From an uncultured Clostridia bacterium (lineage in GTDB: Bacteria; Bacillota; Clostridia; Christensenellales; Aristaeellaceae), in the NCBI GenBank assembly GCA_945877525.1, contig CAMDVP010000010.1, positions 1 through 27,971 on the forward strand: a stretch of DNA of 27,971 nucleotides. Direction: 5' to 3'. Below are positions 14,590-22,227 of the stretch, in pieces; position 1 is the stretch's first letter; each line of letters opens with the position of its first letter. The notes beneath the pieces are model-generated. The model saw only the letters and a list, made by a program, of their open reading frames with translations, was not told the DNA's origin and searched no databases. Position numbers and translations under genes: made by a program.

Positions 14590-15459
14590 ATGCGGGTATA
14601 TGAGCAGGGAGTGCTGCCTGCCTCGCGGATTTACTTTCACACGCCGGGCAGGACGGCGCAGGAGCTGTTTCTGACCCTGACCTGCACGGGCCGCTACGAC
14701 TGCGACGGCAGCTACCGGGTGGAGCGGAGCGGCTATGACAGCGCGCTGGTGCTGCTGGTTCTGTCGGGTTCGGGATATGCCTATGTCCGGGGCCGCAGAC
14801 GGGAAATACACGCGGGCAGCTTCCTGCTGCTGGACTGCTTCGGCCCCCACTGCTACGGCACGGATGACGGCTGGTCGATCCTCTGGGTGCATTTCGCCGG
14901 ACGCATGGCCCGGGAGCTTTTGCGGGCCGCGGAGGAATATCCGCCCTGCATCCCCCCGGGGGAGCGCAGCTTTGCCATGCGGCGGGCCATGGAGGGGCTC
15001 TATGCCATGTTCGGCCCGGGAGGCCGCCCGGCGGACGGGGACATCCACCGCATGCTCACCGAGCTGGTTACGCCCTTCCTGACCCCCGAGCCCTCCCGGG
15101 AGGAGGACGACGCAGGCTGCATGGACCGCATCGCGGCCACCCTGTCCGCCCACCTGTCCGAGCATATCGCCGTGGCCGATCTGGCTGCCATGGCGCATAT
15201 GTCCGTCAGTCAGCTGGGGCGGGTATTCAAGAAGGAAAAGGGAATGCCGCCCCACCAGTATCTGCTGGAGGCGAGGCTCAATGCCGCCAGGTTTTACCTG
15301 GCCTCGACTGATCTGCCCCTCTCCCAGGTGGCGGAGCTGTGCGGCTTCACCGACGCCAGCGCCCTGACCAACGCCTTCCGCCGCCGCATGGGCATGACGC
15401 CAAGGGCCTACGCCCGCCAGCAGCGGACAGCCCAGGGGCCGGAGACGTCCTTCTCATGA
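14590..15459 (+). CDS. AraC family transcriptional regulator
   Basis: The protein has 289 residues. The N-terminal half, about 10-170, is an AraC-type cupin sensor (GYDSALVLLVLSGSGYAYVRG, then a WSILWVHFAG strand), which usually binds a sugar. The C-terminal half, about 185-285, has two helix-turn-helix motifs: ADLAAMAHMSVSQLGRVFKK and LSQVAELCGFTDASALTNAF, then RRRMGMTPRAYARQ. The second ends in the family's characteristic recognition helix. The ATG at 14590 follows GGGAGGGG by 5 nt. It is divergent from the DUF5107-TPR gene, which is its likely target. Confidence 0.93.
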   Translation: MRVYEQGVLPASRIYFHTPGRTAQELFLTLTCTGRYDCDGSYRVERSGYDSALVLLVLSGSGYAYVRGRRREIHAGSFLLLDCFGPHCYGTDDGWSILWVHFAGRMARELLRAAEEYPPCIPPGERSFAMRRAMEGLYAMFGPGGRPADGDIHRMLTELVTPFLTPEPSREEDDAGCMDRIAATLSAHLSEHIAVADLAAMAHMSVSQLGRVFKKEKGMPPHQYLLEARLNAARFYLASTDLPLSQVAELCGFTDASALTNAFRRRMGMTPRAYARQQRTAQGPETSFS

Positions 15460-15477
15460 AATTCTAACCAAACGCTT

Positions 15478-15508
15478 ATGCGCCCCGCCTTTCCCGGGCG
15501 GGGCGCAT
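15478..15508. terminator. GC-rich hairpin between araC-type gene and GNAT gene
   Basis: ATGCGCCCCGCC pairs perfectly with GGCGGGGCGCAT around a 7-nt loop, located between two convergent genes. The stem is very stable. No T-run follows, so it may act as a bidirectional 3' hairpin. Confidence 0.55.
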
Positions 15509-15515
15509 CATGCTA

Positions 15516-16079
15516 TCATGCCATCAGCGCGGCGAGCTTCTCCGGCGCAAGGGCGGAGAAGGGTGCGGGCTCCGCGGGGCTTTCGGGAAAATCCCCAAGG
15601 GGCAGGCGCAGCCACACCACGTCGTGCCATTTTCCCAGCTTGTACCCCGCCTGCTGAAACAGACCGATCTGCGTGAAGCCGAAACGGGTGTGCAGGCCGA
15701 TGCTGCGCTCGTTGGGCAGGGTGATACAGGAGTAGGCATTCTGATAGCCCTGGGCCCGCAGGCAGCGCAGGAGGCGCTCCATCAGCGCCTTGCCAACGCC
15801 CCGGCCCCGGCAGGACGAATCCACATAGATGCTGAGCTCCACATCCCAGCGGTAGGCCTCCCGCACCCGATAGGCAGCGGCATAGGCATAGCCCAGTACC
15901 CGACCATCCTCCTCGCACACCAGAAAGGGAAAGGAAGCGCCGATGCGGGCGATCTTCTCTGCGAATTCCCCCTCCGTGGGCATGGCGGTGGCAAAGGTGA
16001 TGGCGGTATCGGCCACATAGGGGGCGTAGATGTCCGCAAGACGGGCGGCGTCTCTGGCGCAGGCGGTGCGGCAGCGCAT
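15516..16079 (-). CDS. GNAT N-acetyltransferase, phosphinothricin-acetyltransferase-like
   Basis: The protein has 187 residues with the order of motifs seen in the Pat/MddA subfamily: RDAARLADIYAPYVADTAITF at the start, VLGYAYAAAYRVREAYRWDVELSIYVD in the centre, and the acetyl-CoA pyrophosphate loop RGRGVGKAL at about 91-99. NERSIGLHTRFGFTQIG and YKLGKWHDVVWL complete the match. These enzymes N-acetylate small amines such as methionine analogues or phosphinothricin. The substrate here is not determinable from sequence. The start at 16079 has AAAGGATG about 8 nt upstream and a good promoter. Convergent with the AraC gene. Confidence 0.9.
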   Translation of the reverse strand: MRCRTACARDAARLADIYAPYVADTAITFATAMPTEGEFAEKIARIGASFPFLVCEEDGRVLGYAYAAAYRVREAYRWDVELSIYVDSSCRGRGVGKALMERLLRCLRAQGYQNAYSCITLPNERSIGLHTRFGFTQIGLFQQAGYKLGKWHDVVWLRLPLGDFPESPAEPAPFSALAPEKLAALMA

Positions 16080-16112
16080 GGAAAATCATCCTTTCGCATG
16101 GGGGTTGCGCCC

Positions 16113-16141
16113 ATTATAGGCCCGGCGGCGGGAAAAATCAA
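16113..16141 (-). promoter_or_regulatory. Promoter of the Pat-like GNAT gene
   Basis: On the minus strand TTGATT (16136-16141), 17 bp, perfect TATAAT (16113-16118). Confidence 0.75.
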
Positions 16142-16163
16142 GCGGCAAAGGAGCATGAGCGGC

Positions 16164-17927
16164 ATGGAAGCAGCGATGGCGGACAGGCGGATGACGGCGG
16201 AGGAGCGCCAGGCGCAGAACAGGCGGCGTCGCGCCTTCACGAGCGAATTCTACCGGCAGAACCGGGGCATGCTGGCCCTGGGCATGGGCTGCGCGGTGCT
16301 CATCAGCGCAGGGGAGCTGGGCATTTCCGGGCTGATGCGGCAGCTGGTGGATGTATACACCACAGGAAATATGGACAGCCTGCGGCAGGCGGCCGTGCTG
16401 GGCGCGGCGCTGACGGTGGGCTTTGCGCTGGTGCTGGCGCTCAATACCCTGGCCCGGCCCCGGTTCCTGGAGCGGGCGGCTGTGCAGTACAAGCGGTATG
16501 TATTCGGCGAACTGACGAAAAAAAGCGTGTCCTCCTTTTCCAGGGAGAACACCGGGCGCTATATCTCCGCCCTGACCAACGACTGCACCGCCATCGAAAC
16601 AGACTGGCTGAACAAGCAGTTTTCCCTGGTTACAAGCCTGCTCAGCTGTGTGGGCGCGCTGTGCATGATGGTGTATTACAGCCCGCTTCTGACGCTGTGC
16701 ACCGTGGCGCTGGCGCTGCTGCCCCTGACCGCGTCCATCCTCACCGGCGGCCGTCTGGCCCGGGAGGAAAAGGTCGTGTCCGAGGAGAACGAACGCTTTG
16801 TGGACACGGTGAAGGATCTGCTGTCCGGGTTCACGGTGATCAAGAGTTTCAAGGCGGAAAGCCAGGCCCAGGGGCTGTTCTCCCGCAGAAACCGGGAGGT
16901 GGAGGGCGTGAAGCGCCGCCGCCGCACGGTGGAGCAGGCGGTGGATGCGCTGGCCTCGGTGGCGGGGCTGATCAGCCAGTTTGGCGTGTTCGTCCTCGGC
17001 GCGTGGATGGCGGTGACCGGGCGGGGCGTAACGGCGGGCATGGTGATTGTGTTTGTGCAGCTGTGCAACTATATCCTCAGCCCCATCGGCACCGTGCCGG
17101 GCATCCTGGCCGGGCGCAAGGCTGCCATGGCCCTGGTGGACAAACTGGCAGCAGCCCTTGCGGATAACCGCCGGAGCGAGGGCGAGCCCCTGCCCGCTGG
17201 GCTGCGGGACGCCATCCGCCTTCGGGACGTGTCCTTTGCCTATGAGGAGGGCAAGCCCGTGCTGCGGGGGGTGAATTGCACCTTTGAGGCCGGGAAAAGC
17301 TATGCTCTGGTAGGGGCCAGCGGCAGCGGCAAGAGCACGCTGCTGTCCCTGCTCACGGGCGGATACGACGGTTATGCCGGCTCCGTTACCGTGGACGGGC
17401 GGGAATTGCGGGAAGCGTCCTCCGACTCCCTGTTCGACCTGATGTGCATGGTGCAGCAGAACGTGTTTGTGTTCAACGACACCCTGCGCGACAACATCAC
17501 CCTGTTCCATGACTTTCCCGCGGAGCGGGTGGAGGAGGCCGTGGCCCGCAGCGGCCTGACGGACGTGGTGGCCCGTAAGGGCTACGACTACCTGTGCGGG
17601 GAAAATGGCTGCGGGTTGTCCGGCGGCGAGCGGCAGCGGGTGTCCATCGCCAGGTGCCTGCTGCGCAGAACCCCCGTGATGCTCATTGACGAGGCTACCG
17701 CCGCCCTGGACAACCAGACGGCCCGGGAGGTTACCGAGGCGATATTGTCCCTGGATGGGCTGACCCGGGTGGTGGTAACCCACCGGCTGGAGGCGCCGCT
17801 GCTGGAGAAATATGATATCATCTGTGTGCTGCGGGGCGGCGTGGTGTGCGAGGCAGGCTCCTTCCGGGAGCTGATGGCGGGAGATACCTACTTCCGCTCG
17901 CTGTACAACGTATCCCAGGAGGCATAA
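16164..17927 (+). CDS. ABC transporter, fused permease-ATPase (exporter half-transporter)
   Basis: The protein has 587 residues and should act as a homodimer exporting an unidentified substrate. The membrane domain fills about 1-340 with several hydrophobic helices (GMLALGMGCAVLISAGELGISG, LVTSLLSCVGALCMMVYYSP, GLISQFGVFVLGAWMAV). The ATPase domain has Walker A GASGSGKST near 384-392, the Q-loop in MVQQNVFVFND, the signature LSGGE near 485-489, Walker B VMLIDE with catalytic Glu at about 510, and the H-loop His at about 540. All catalytic parts are intact. The start: AAAGGAG at 16147-16153 is 10 nt from ATG 16164; an ATG at 16155 is only 1 nt away. Divergent from the GNAT gene; no partner permease or substrate gene is nearby. 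Confidence 0.92.
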   Translation: MEAAMADRRMTAEERQAQNRRRRAFTSEFYRQNRGMLALGMGCAVLISAGELGISGLMRQLVDVYTTGNMDSLRQAAVLGAALTVGFALVLALNTLARPRFLERAAVQYKRYVFGELTKKSVSSFSRENTGRYISALTNDCTAIETDWLNKQFSLVTSLLSCVGALCMMVYYSPLLTLCTVALALLPLTASILTGGRLAREEKVVSEENERFVDTVKDLLSGFTVIKSFKAESQAQGLFSRRNREVEGVKRRRRTVEQAVDALASVAGLISQFGVFVLGAWMAVTGRGVTAGMVIVFVQLCNYILSPIGTVPGILAGRKAAMALVDKLAAALADNRRSEGEPLPAGLRDAIRLRDVSFAYEEGKPVLRGVNCTFEAGKSYALVGASGSGKSTLLSLLTGGYDGYAGSVTVDGRELREASSDSLFDLMCMVQQNVFVFNDTLRDNITLFHDFPAERVEEAVARSGLTDVVARKGYDYLCGENGCGLSGGERQRVSIARCLLRRTPVMLIDEATAALDNQTAREVTEAILSLDGLTRVVVTHRLEAPLLEKYDIICVLRGGVVCEAGSFRELMAGDTYFRSLYNVSQEA

Positions 17928-17956
17928 TAGGGTTTTGCTGCCCAATCATTCGCTCT

Positions 17957-17979
17957 GCATCCCAATAATCGAGGGATGC
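17957..17979. other. Small hairpin between ABC exporter and FMN-barrel genes
   Basis: GCATCCC and GGGATGC are exact inverse complements around a 9-nt loop, at the convergent gene ends. No T-run follows; weak support. Confidence 0.35.
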
Positions 17980-18350
17980 TAAGTCATCTGGACGAAATAC
18001 CGCCTGCCGCTCATGTGCACGACGCTGACCACCACCTCCACCGCCCGTCCCGGCTCCGCCATACCCGCCGTGGCCCGGCCCTCCGCCAGCACTGTGTCCA
18101 TCCATGCGCAGGCGGGCAGGTCGATTTCCAGGCATACCCGGTCGTTGCGGCGCAGGGTGGCGATCTTACGCCCCTCCTCGGGGCTGACCAGATGGAGCAG
18201 CACCTCGCTGCCCCGCACCTCCAGCTGATAAGCCATGGGTACCACATAGGGCTGCGCGCCGTCGGACAGGGCCAGATGGGCCAGGGAAGCGCCGCGAAGC
18301 ACGTCGAGCATCTGGAGAAGGTTCAGCTCCTGATACCGCAGCATAGGCAT
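17979..18350 (-). CDS. Pyridoxamine 5'-phosphate oxidase-like FMN-binding protein
   Basis: The protein has 123 residues of the FMN split-barrel type: GASLAHLALSDGAQPYVVPMAY followed by LLHLVSPEEGRKIATLRRNDRVCLEID and GEGRATAG-like strands, the pattern seen in NimA-like or general-stress FMN proteins. It probably binds flavin and reduces or oxidises an unknown small molecule. Three in-frame ATGs lie at the start (18356, 18350, 18344); AAGGAG at 18358-18363 has 7-nt spacing to 18350, which is preferred. Divergent from the SCP2-like gene with only 84 bp between them, so the two probably share a regulatory region. Confidence 0.8.
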   Translation of the reverse strand: MPMLRYQELNLLQMLDVLRGASLAHLALSDGAQPYVVPMAYQLEVRGSEVLLHLVSPEEGRKIATLRRNDRVCLEIDLPACAWMDTVLAEGRATAGMAEPGRAVEVVVSVVHMSGRRYFVQMT

Positions 18351-18434
18351 GGGCATGCTCCTTCCCTGGATGATCCGCTATCACTTCATATGCGCGGCCC
18401 GGGCCATGGGTGCCGGGCGGGAGGAGGCTGCATA

Positions 18435-18770
18435 ATGCGAACCTATTCATCTCTTGAGGAATTCCTGAATGATCTGCCCGCCCTGGCGGCGGAGGCGGAG
18501 GAGACTCTCCGCGAACAGGAGGGGCTGTTTCTTATGGAAACCCGGCAGGGCGTGCAGGTCTGGCTGCGCCTGCGGGAGGGCCGGATGTCCATTGAAGAGG
18601 GGGGTGGCGCGCCGGACTGCGCCGTTCTGGCGGACGAGCAGGCGCTGCTGGATATCATCAACGGGCGCATGCATCCGTTGCGGGCGCTGCTTGGCGGGAA
18701 AATCCGTGTGCGCGGCGATAAGGCAAGACTACAGGCGCTGATCTCGCTGATGAACGGAAAAACGAAATAG
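18435..18770 (+). CDS. SCP2 sterol-binding domain-like small protein
   Basis: The protein has 111 residues with the features of the bacterial SCP2 sterol/lipid-binding fold: amphipathic helices at the start, a strand pair with GVQVWLRLREGRMSIEEG, CAVLADEQALLDIINGRMHPLRALLGGKIRVRGD and a final helix. The motif around G-R/K-I-x-V-x-G-D is common in the family. It probably binds a hydrophobic small molecule or lipid. The ATG at 18435 has GGGAGGAGG 7 nt upstream. Divergent from the FMN-barrel gene. Confidence 0.78.
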   Translation: MRTYSSLEEFLNDLPALAAEAEETLREQEGLFLMETRQGVQVWLRLREGRMSIEEGGGAPDCAVLADEQALLDIINGRMHPLRALLGGKIRVRGDKARLQALISLMNGKTK

Positions 18771-18851
18771 GCGAATTGGAAAAAAAGAAACCAAAACGGT
18801 CATGTCACGAACGTTTCCCGGAAAAAAACAGGAAAGATACAGGAAAAATGC

Positions 18852-18880
18852 TTTACGGGCGGGGTTTCGGTGTGTATAAT
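18852..18880 (+). promoter_or_regulatory. liv operon promoter
   Basis: TTTACG (18852-18857), 17 bp, perfect TATAAT (18875-18880). A 68-nt leader follows. Confidence 0.75.
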
Positions 18881-18893
18881 GAACGCAAGATTT

Positions 18894-18928
18894 TGGGAAA
18901 GCCCTTTCCCAGGGTCTCCTGATTTTTT
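18894..18928 (+). promoter_or_regulatory. Leader hairpin upstream of livJ
   Basis: TGGGAAA-GCCC-TTTCCCA (18894-18911) forms a 7-bp hairpin in the livJ leader, with a T-run about 10 nt later (18923-18928). It could modulate elongation or stability. No known riboswitch is recognised. Confidence 0.35.
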
Positions 18929-18948
18929 CACACAAGGAGGAAACCGAA

Positions 18949-20082
18949 ATGAAAACTCGTAAACTGCTTGCGGCCGTGCTTGCTCTGGCAATGGCACTGA
19001 GCCTGTGCACTGCAGCCTCCGCTGAAGGCGCTATCAAGATCGGTGTCATCGGCCCCATGACCGGCGGCGCCGCCGTATACGGCACGGCCGTGGCTAACGG
19101 CGCGAAGATTGCCGTTGAGGAAATCAACGCTCTGGGCGGCCTGCAGATTGAACTGGATATTCAGGACGACGAGCATGACGCCGAGAAGGCCATCAACGCC
19201 TACAATAATACCATGGACAACGACACCCAGATGATCCTGGGCACCGTGACCACCAACCCCTGCATCGCCGTGTCCGCCCAGGCCTTTGAGGAGCGCGTGT
19301 TCATGCTGACCCCCTCCGCCTCTTCCCCCAAGGTGACTGAGGGCAAGGACAACATGTATCAGGTGTGCTTCACCGACCCCGCACAGGGCGTCGCCTCCGC
19401 CGAGATGATCGTGGAGAAGAAGCTGGGCACCAAGGTTGGCATTATCTACAACAACTCTGACGCCTATTCCACCGGCATCTACCAGTCCTTCATTGTCAAG
19501 GCCAAGGAGCTGGGCCTGGAGGTTGTGGCGGAAACCACCTTCGCCTCCGACGACAACGCGGACTTCTCCGTGCAGATCGCTGCCTGCAAGAACGCCGGCG
19601 CCGACCTGGTGTTCCTGCCCATCTACTACACCCCCGCTTCCCTGATCCTGGCCCAGGCCAAGGCTGTGGAGTATGCTCCCACCTTCTTCGGCGTGGACGG
19701 CATGGACGGCATCCTGACCCTGGAAGGCTTTGACAAGAGCCTGGCCGAGGGCGTCATGCTGCTGACCCCCTTCTCCGCCGCTTCCACCGACGAGAAGACC
19801 CAGTCCTTTGTGGGCAAGTATGTGGCCGCCTACGGCGAAGAGCCCAACCAGTTTGCCGCCGACGCCTATGACGGCATCTACGCCCTGTATACCGCCGTGC
19901 AGAACGCCGGCATCACTCCCGACACTCCCGCTGAAGAAGCCTGCGAAAAGCTGATCGCCGAGTTCGCCACCCTGCAGGTGAGCGGCCTGACCGGCGAGCT
20001 GGCCTGGGCTCCCTCCGGCGAAGTGACCAAGGTTCCCTATGTATACGTCATCAAGGATGGCGCATACGCGAAGATGGAGTAA
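18949..20082 (+). CDS. livJ: Branched-chain amino acid ABC transporter substrate-binding protein
   Basis: LivJ captures leucine, isoleucine or valine outside the membrane and delivers it to the LivHMGF importer. The 377-residue protein begins with a signal peptide (MKTRKLLAAVLALAMALSLC) and the mature part starts near EGAIKIGVIGPMTGGAAVYG, the typical type-I periplasmic-binding fold start. Family segments such as MILGTVTTNPCIAVS and TPSASSPKVTEGKDN are clear. The signal region has Cys 20 in LSLC, not a standard lipobox (L-S/A-G/A-C); cleavage after ASA (residue 25) by signal peptidase I is more likely. AAGGAGG lies 8 nt ahead of the start. It is the first gene of the liv operon. Confidence 0.95.
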   Translation: MKTRKLLAAVLALAMALSLCTAASAEGAIKIGVIGPMTGGAAVYGTAVANGAKIAVEEINALGGLQIELDIQDDEHDAEKAINAYNNTMDNDTQMILGTVTTNPCIAVSAQAFEERVFMLTPSASSPKVTEGKDNMYQVCFTDPAQGVASAEMIVEKKLGTKVGIIYNNSDAYSTGIYQSFIVKAKELGLEVVAETTFASDDNADFSVQIAACKNAGADLVFLPIYYTPASLILAQAKAVEYAPTFFGVDGMDGILTLEGFDKSLAEGVMLLTPFSAASTDEKTQSFVGKYVAAYGEEPNQFAADAYDGIYALYTAVQNAGITPDTPAEEACEKLIAEFATLQVSGLTGELAWAPSGEVTKVPYVYVIKDGAYAKME

Positions 20083-20096
20083 GTTCATCCTTCCTG

Positions 20097-20126
20097 CCCC
20101 CCGGCCTTCTGCGGAGGGCCGGGGCG
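20097..20126 (+). terminator. GC-rich hairpin after livJ
   Basis: CCCCGGCC and GGCCGGGG around a 10-nt loop, starting about 17 bp after the livJ stop. No T-run follows. It may partially terminate or stabilise the livJ end of the transcript. Confidence 0.5.
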
Positions 20127-20150
20127 GGGAATTTCACAGCGGTGCGCAAA

Positions 20151-20202
20151 AAGGTAATCAACAATAGTCAGATCCCGACGGCTGACTATTGTTGGTTACC
20201 TT
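20151..20202 (+). other. 21-bp long hairpin between livJ and livH
   Basis: AAGGTAATCAACAATAGTC and the strand complementary to it (20182-20202) pair over 21 bp with one G-T wobble, around a 10-nt loop at 20172-20181. It lies within the operon, 45 bp ahead of livH. A hairpin of this stability between a binding-protein gene and its permease is known to protect the upstream mRNA and lower the downstream share. Confidence 0.8.
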
Positions 20203-20246
20203 CGCGTGTTTATAAGGATCACATATGACGGGAGGCTTGTGGAGCT

Positions 20247-21131
20247 ATGATTACCTTCCTATCCTATCTGTGCAGCGGCATCAGCCTGGGAAGCATCTAC
20301 GCCATCATCGCTCTGGGATACTCGATGGTGTACGGCATTGCCAAAATGCTGAACTTTGCCCACGGCGATGTTATCATGATCGGCGCGTACATCTGCTTCT
20401 GCGCCACCCAGTACTGGGGTATGGCGCCGATCACGTCGGTCGTCGTCGCCATGGTCGTATGCACGCTGCTGGGCGTTGTCATCGAGCGGCTGGCCTACAA
20501 GCCTCTGCGCGCCGCATCGTCCCTGGCGGTGCTGATCACCGCCATCGGCATGAGCTACCTGTTGCAGAACTCCGCCCTGCTCATCTGGGGCGCGAACCCC
20601 AAGAGCTTCCCCTCCGTGGTAAGCATTGGCTCCATCTCCCTGTTTGACGGTCAGCTGCTCATCTCCGGCGAAACCATCGTTACCGTGCTGGCCAATATCG
20701 TCATCATGATTGCCCTGACCCTCTTCACCGGCAAGACCAAGCTGGGCAAGGCCATGCGTGTGGTGTCCGAAGACAAGGGCGCGGCGGAATTGATGGGCAT
20801 CAACGTAAACGCCACCATTTCCCTGACCTTCGCCATCGGCTCGGCCCTGGCGGCTATCGCCGGCGTGCTGCTCTGCTCCGCCTATCCCGCCCTGACGCCC
20901 ACCACCGGTTCCATGCCCGGCATCAAGGCCTTCACGGCGGCGGTGTTTGGCGGCATCGGCTCCATCCCCGGCGCGCTCATCGGCGGATTGCTCCTGGGCG
21001 TGATTGAAATTCTGGGCAAGGCCTATGTGTCCACCGAGCTGGGCGACGCCTTCGTGTTCGCGGTGCTGATCGTGGTGCTGCTGGTGAAGCCCACGGGCCT
21101 GCTGGGCAAGAAGGTCCATGAGAAAGTGTGA
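20247..21131 (+). CDS. livH: Branched-chain amino acid ABC transporter permease LivH
   Basis: LivH forms half of the membrane channel of the importer. The 294-residue protein has the expected 8 or so hydrophobic helices and typical sequence LGSIYAIIALGYSMVYGIAKMLNFAHGD at the start, RAASSLAVLITAIGMSYLLQN in the middle, and AVFGGIGSIPGALIGGLLLGVIE near the end. GAAELMGINVNATISLTFAIGSALAAIAG is the cytoplasmic coupling region seen in LivH proteins. The start at 20247 follows GGAGG and GGAG sites. The next gene, livM, begins 13 bp after the stop. Confidence 0.95.
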   Translation: MITFLSYLCSGISLGSIYAIIALGYSMVYGIAKMLNFAHGDVIMIGAYICFCATQYWGMAPITSVVVAMVVCTLLGVVIERLAYKPLRAASSLAVLITAIGMSYLLQNSALLIWGANPKSFPSVVSIGSISLFDGQLLISGETIVTVLANIVIMIALTLFTGKTKLGKAMRVVSEDKGAAELMGINVNATISLTFAIGSALAAIAGVLLCSAYPALTPTTGSMPGIKAFTAAVFGGIGSIPGALIGGLLLGVIEILGKAYVSTELGDAFVFAVLIVVLLVKPTGLLGKKVHEKV

Positions 21132-21144
21132 GGTGACGGGCAAG

Positions 21145-22227
21145 ATGAAAATGAGCAAGAAGCTGCGCAGCAACCTCATTACCTACGGCATTGTGATCGC
21201 TGCGTTCCTGCTGTGCCAGCTGGCGCTGTCCGGCAGCATTGAAGGTTTCAAGATGAGCCGCTCCCTCAAGGGGCAGCTGGTGCCGATCTGCGTGTACATT
21301 GTCATGGCTGTGTCCCTGAACCTGACGGTGGGCATTTCCGGCGAGCTGAGCCTGGGCCACGCGGGCTTCATGAGCGTGGGTGCGTTTTCCGGCATTGTGA
21401 TGTCCTCCTGGCTGGTCAGCGCCTTCCAGATGGAAAACGAAACCCTGCGGCTGATCCTGGCCATGCTCACCGGCGGCGCGTTTGCCGGGCTGGCGGGCGT
21501 TTTGATCGGCATCCCCGTGCTGCGGCTGCGGGGCGACTATCTGGCTATTGTAACCCTGGCCTTTGGCGAGATTATCCGCAATGTGCTGAACTGCCTGTAC
21601 TTCTCCCTGGACGGGGCGAACCTGTACATTGGCTTCAATAACCCCAACCTGCCCGGCAAGGTTATTGTCAACGGCCCCATGGGCGCCACCGGCGTCAGCA
21701 AGATTGCCACCTTCGGCATGGGCTTCGCGCTGATCCTGTTCACGCTGTTCGTGGTGCTGAACCTGATCAACAGCCGCTCCGGCCGGGCCATCATGGCCAT
21801 CCGTGACAACCGTATTGCCGCCGAAAGCATGGGCATCAACGTGACCAAGTACAAAATGATGGCCTTCGTAACCTCCGCCGTGCTGGCAGGCATGGCCGGC
21901 GCGCTCTACGGGCTGAATTTCTCCACCGTCACGGCCTCCAAGTTCCGCTTTGACACCTCCATCCTGGTGCTGGTGTTCGTGGTGCTGGGCGGCATCGGCA
22001 ACATCCGCGGCTCGGTGATTGCGGCCACTGTCCTGACCATCCTGCCCGAGGTGCTGCGCGCCTTCAGCGATTATCGCATGCTGGTGTACGCCATCGTGCT
22101 GATTGTGGTGATGCTGGCTACCAACAGCCCCCTGCTGTTCAACCTGATGGAAAAGTGCCGCACGGCGGCGGCCCGCTTCACCCGCGGACACGCCAAGGCT
22201 CAGGGAAAGGAAGGCGATGCCGCATGA
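21145..22227 (+). CDS. livM: Branched-chain amino acid ABC transporter permease LivM
   Basis: LivM pairs with LivH in the membrane. The 360-residue protein has multiple hydrophobic helices and the family region SLNLTVGISGELSLGHAGFM, VLIGIPVLRLRGDYLAIVTLAFGEIIRNV and MGINVTKYKMMAFVTSAVLAGMAGALYG. The start at 21145 has AGGTGA 8 nt upstream. The alternative start at 21118 would overlap livH by 14 bp and has no ribosome-binding site. The stop overlaps the livG start by 4 bases (ATGA). Confidence 0.95.
   Translation: MKMSKKLRSNLITYGIVIAAFLLCQLALSGSIEGFKMSRSLKGQLVPICVYIVMAVSLNLTVGISGELSLGHAGFMSVGAFSGIVMSSWLVSAFQMENETLRLILAMLTGGAFAGLAGVLIGIPVLRLRGDYLAIVTLAFGEIIRNVLNCLYFSLDGANLYIGFNNPNLPGKVIVNGPMGATGVSKIATFGMGFALILFTLFVVLNLINSRSGRAIMAIRDNRIAAESMGINVTKYKMMAFVTSAVLAGMAGALYGLNFSTVTASKFRFDTSILVLVFVVLGGIGNIRGSVIAATVLTILPEVLRAFSDYRMLVYAIVLIVVMLATNSPLLFNLMEKCRTAAARFTRGHAKAQGKEGDAA

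Noticed and set aside
13571..14674. A 367-residue plus frame antisense to the DUF5107-TPR gene
   Set aside because: Shadow of a high-GC coding region in the opposite frame; the minus frame has the family motif and a good ribosome-binding site.
15510..16154. Upstream extension of the ABC exporter to base 15510
   Set aside because: It would overlap the whole antisense GNAT gene; the AAAGGAG site fixes the start near 16164.
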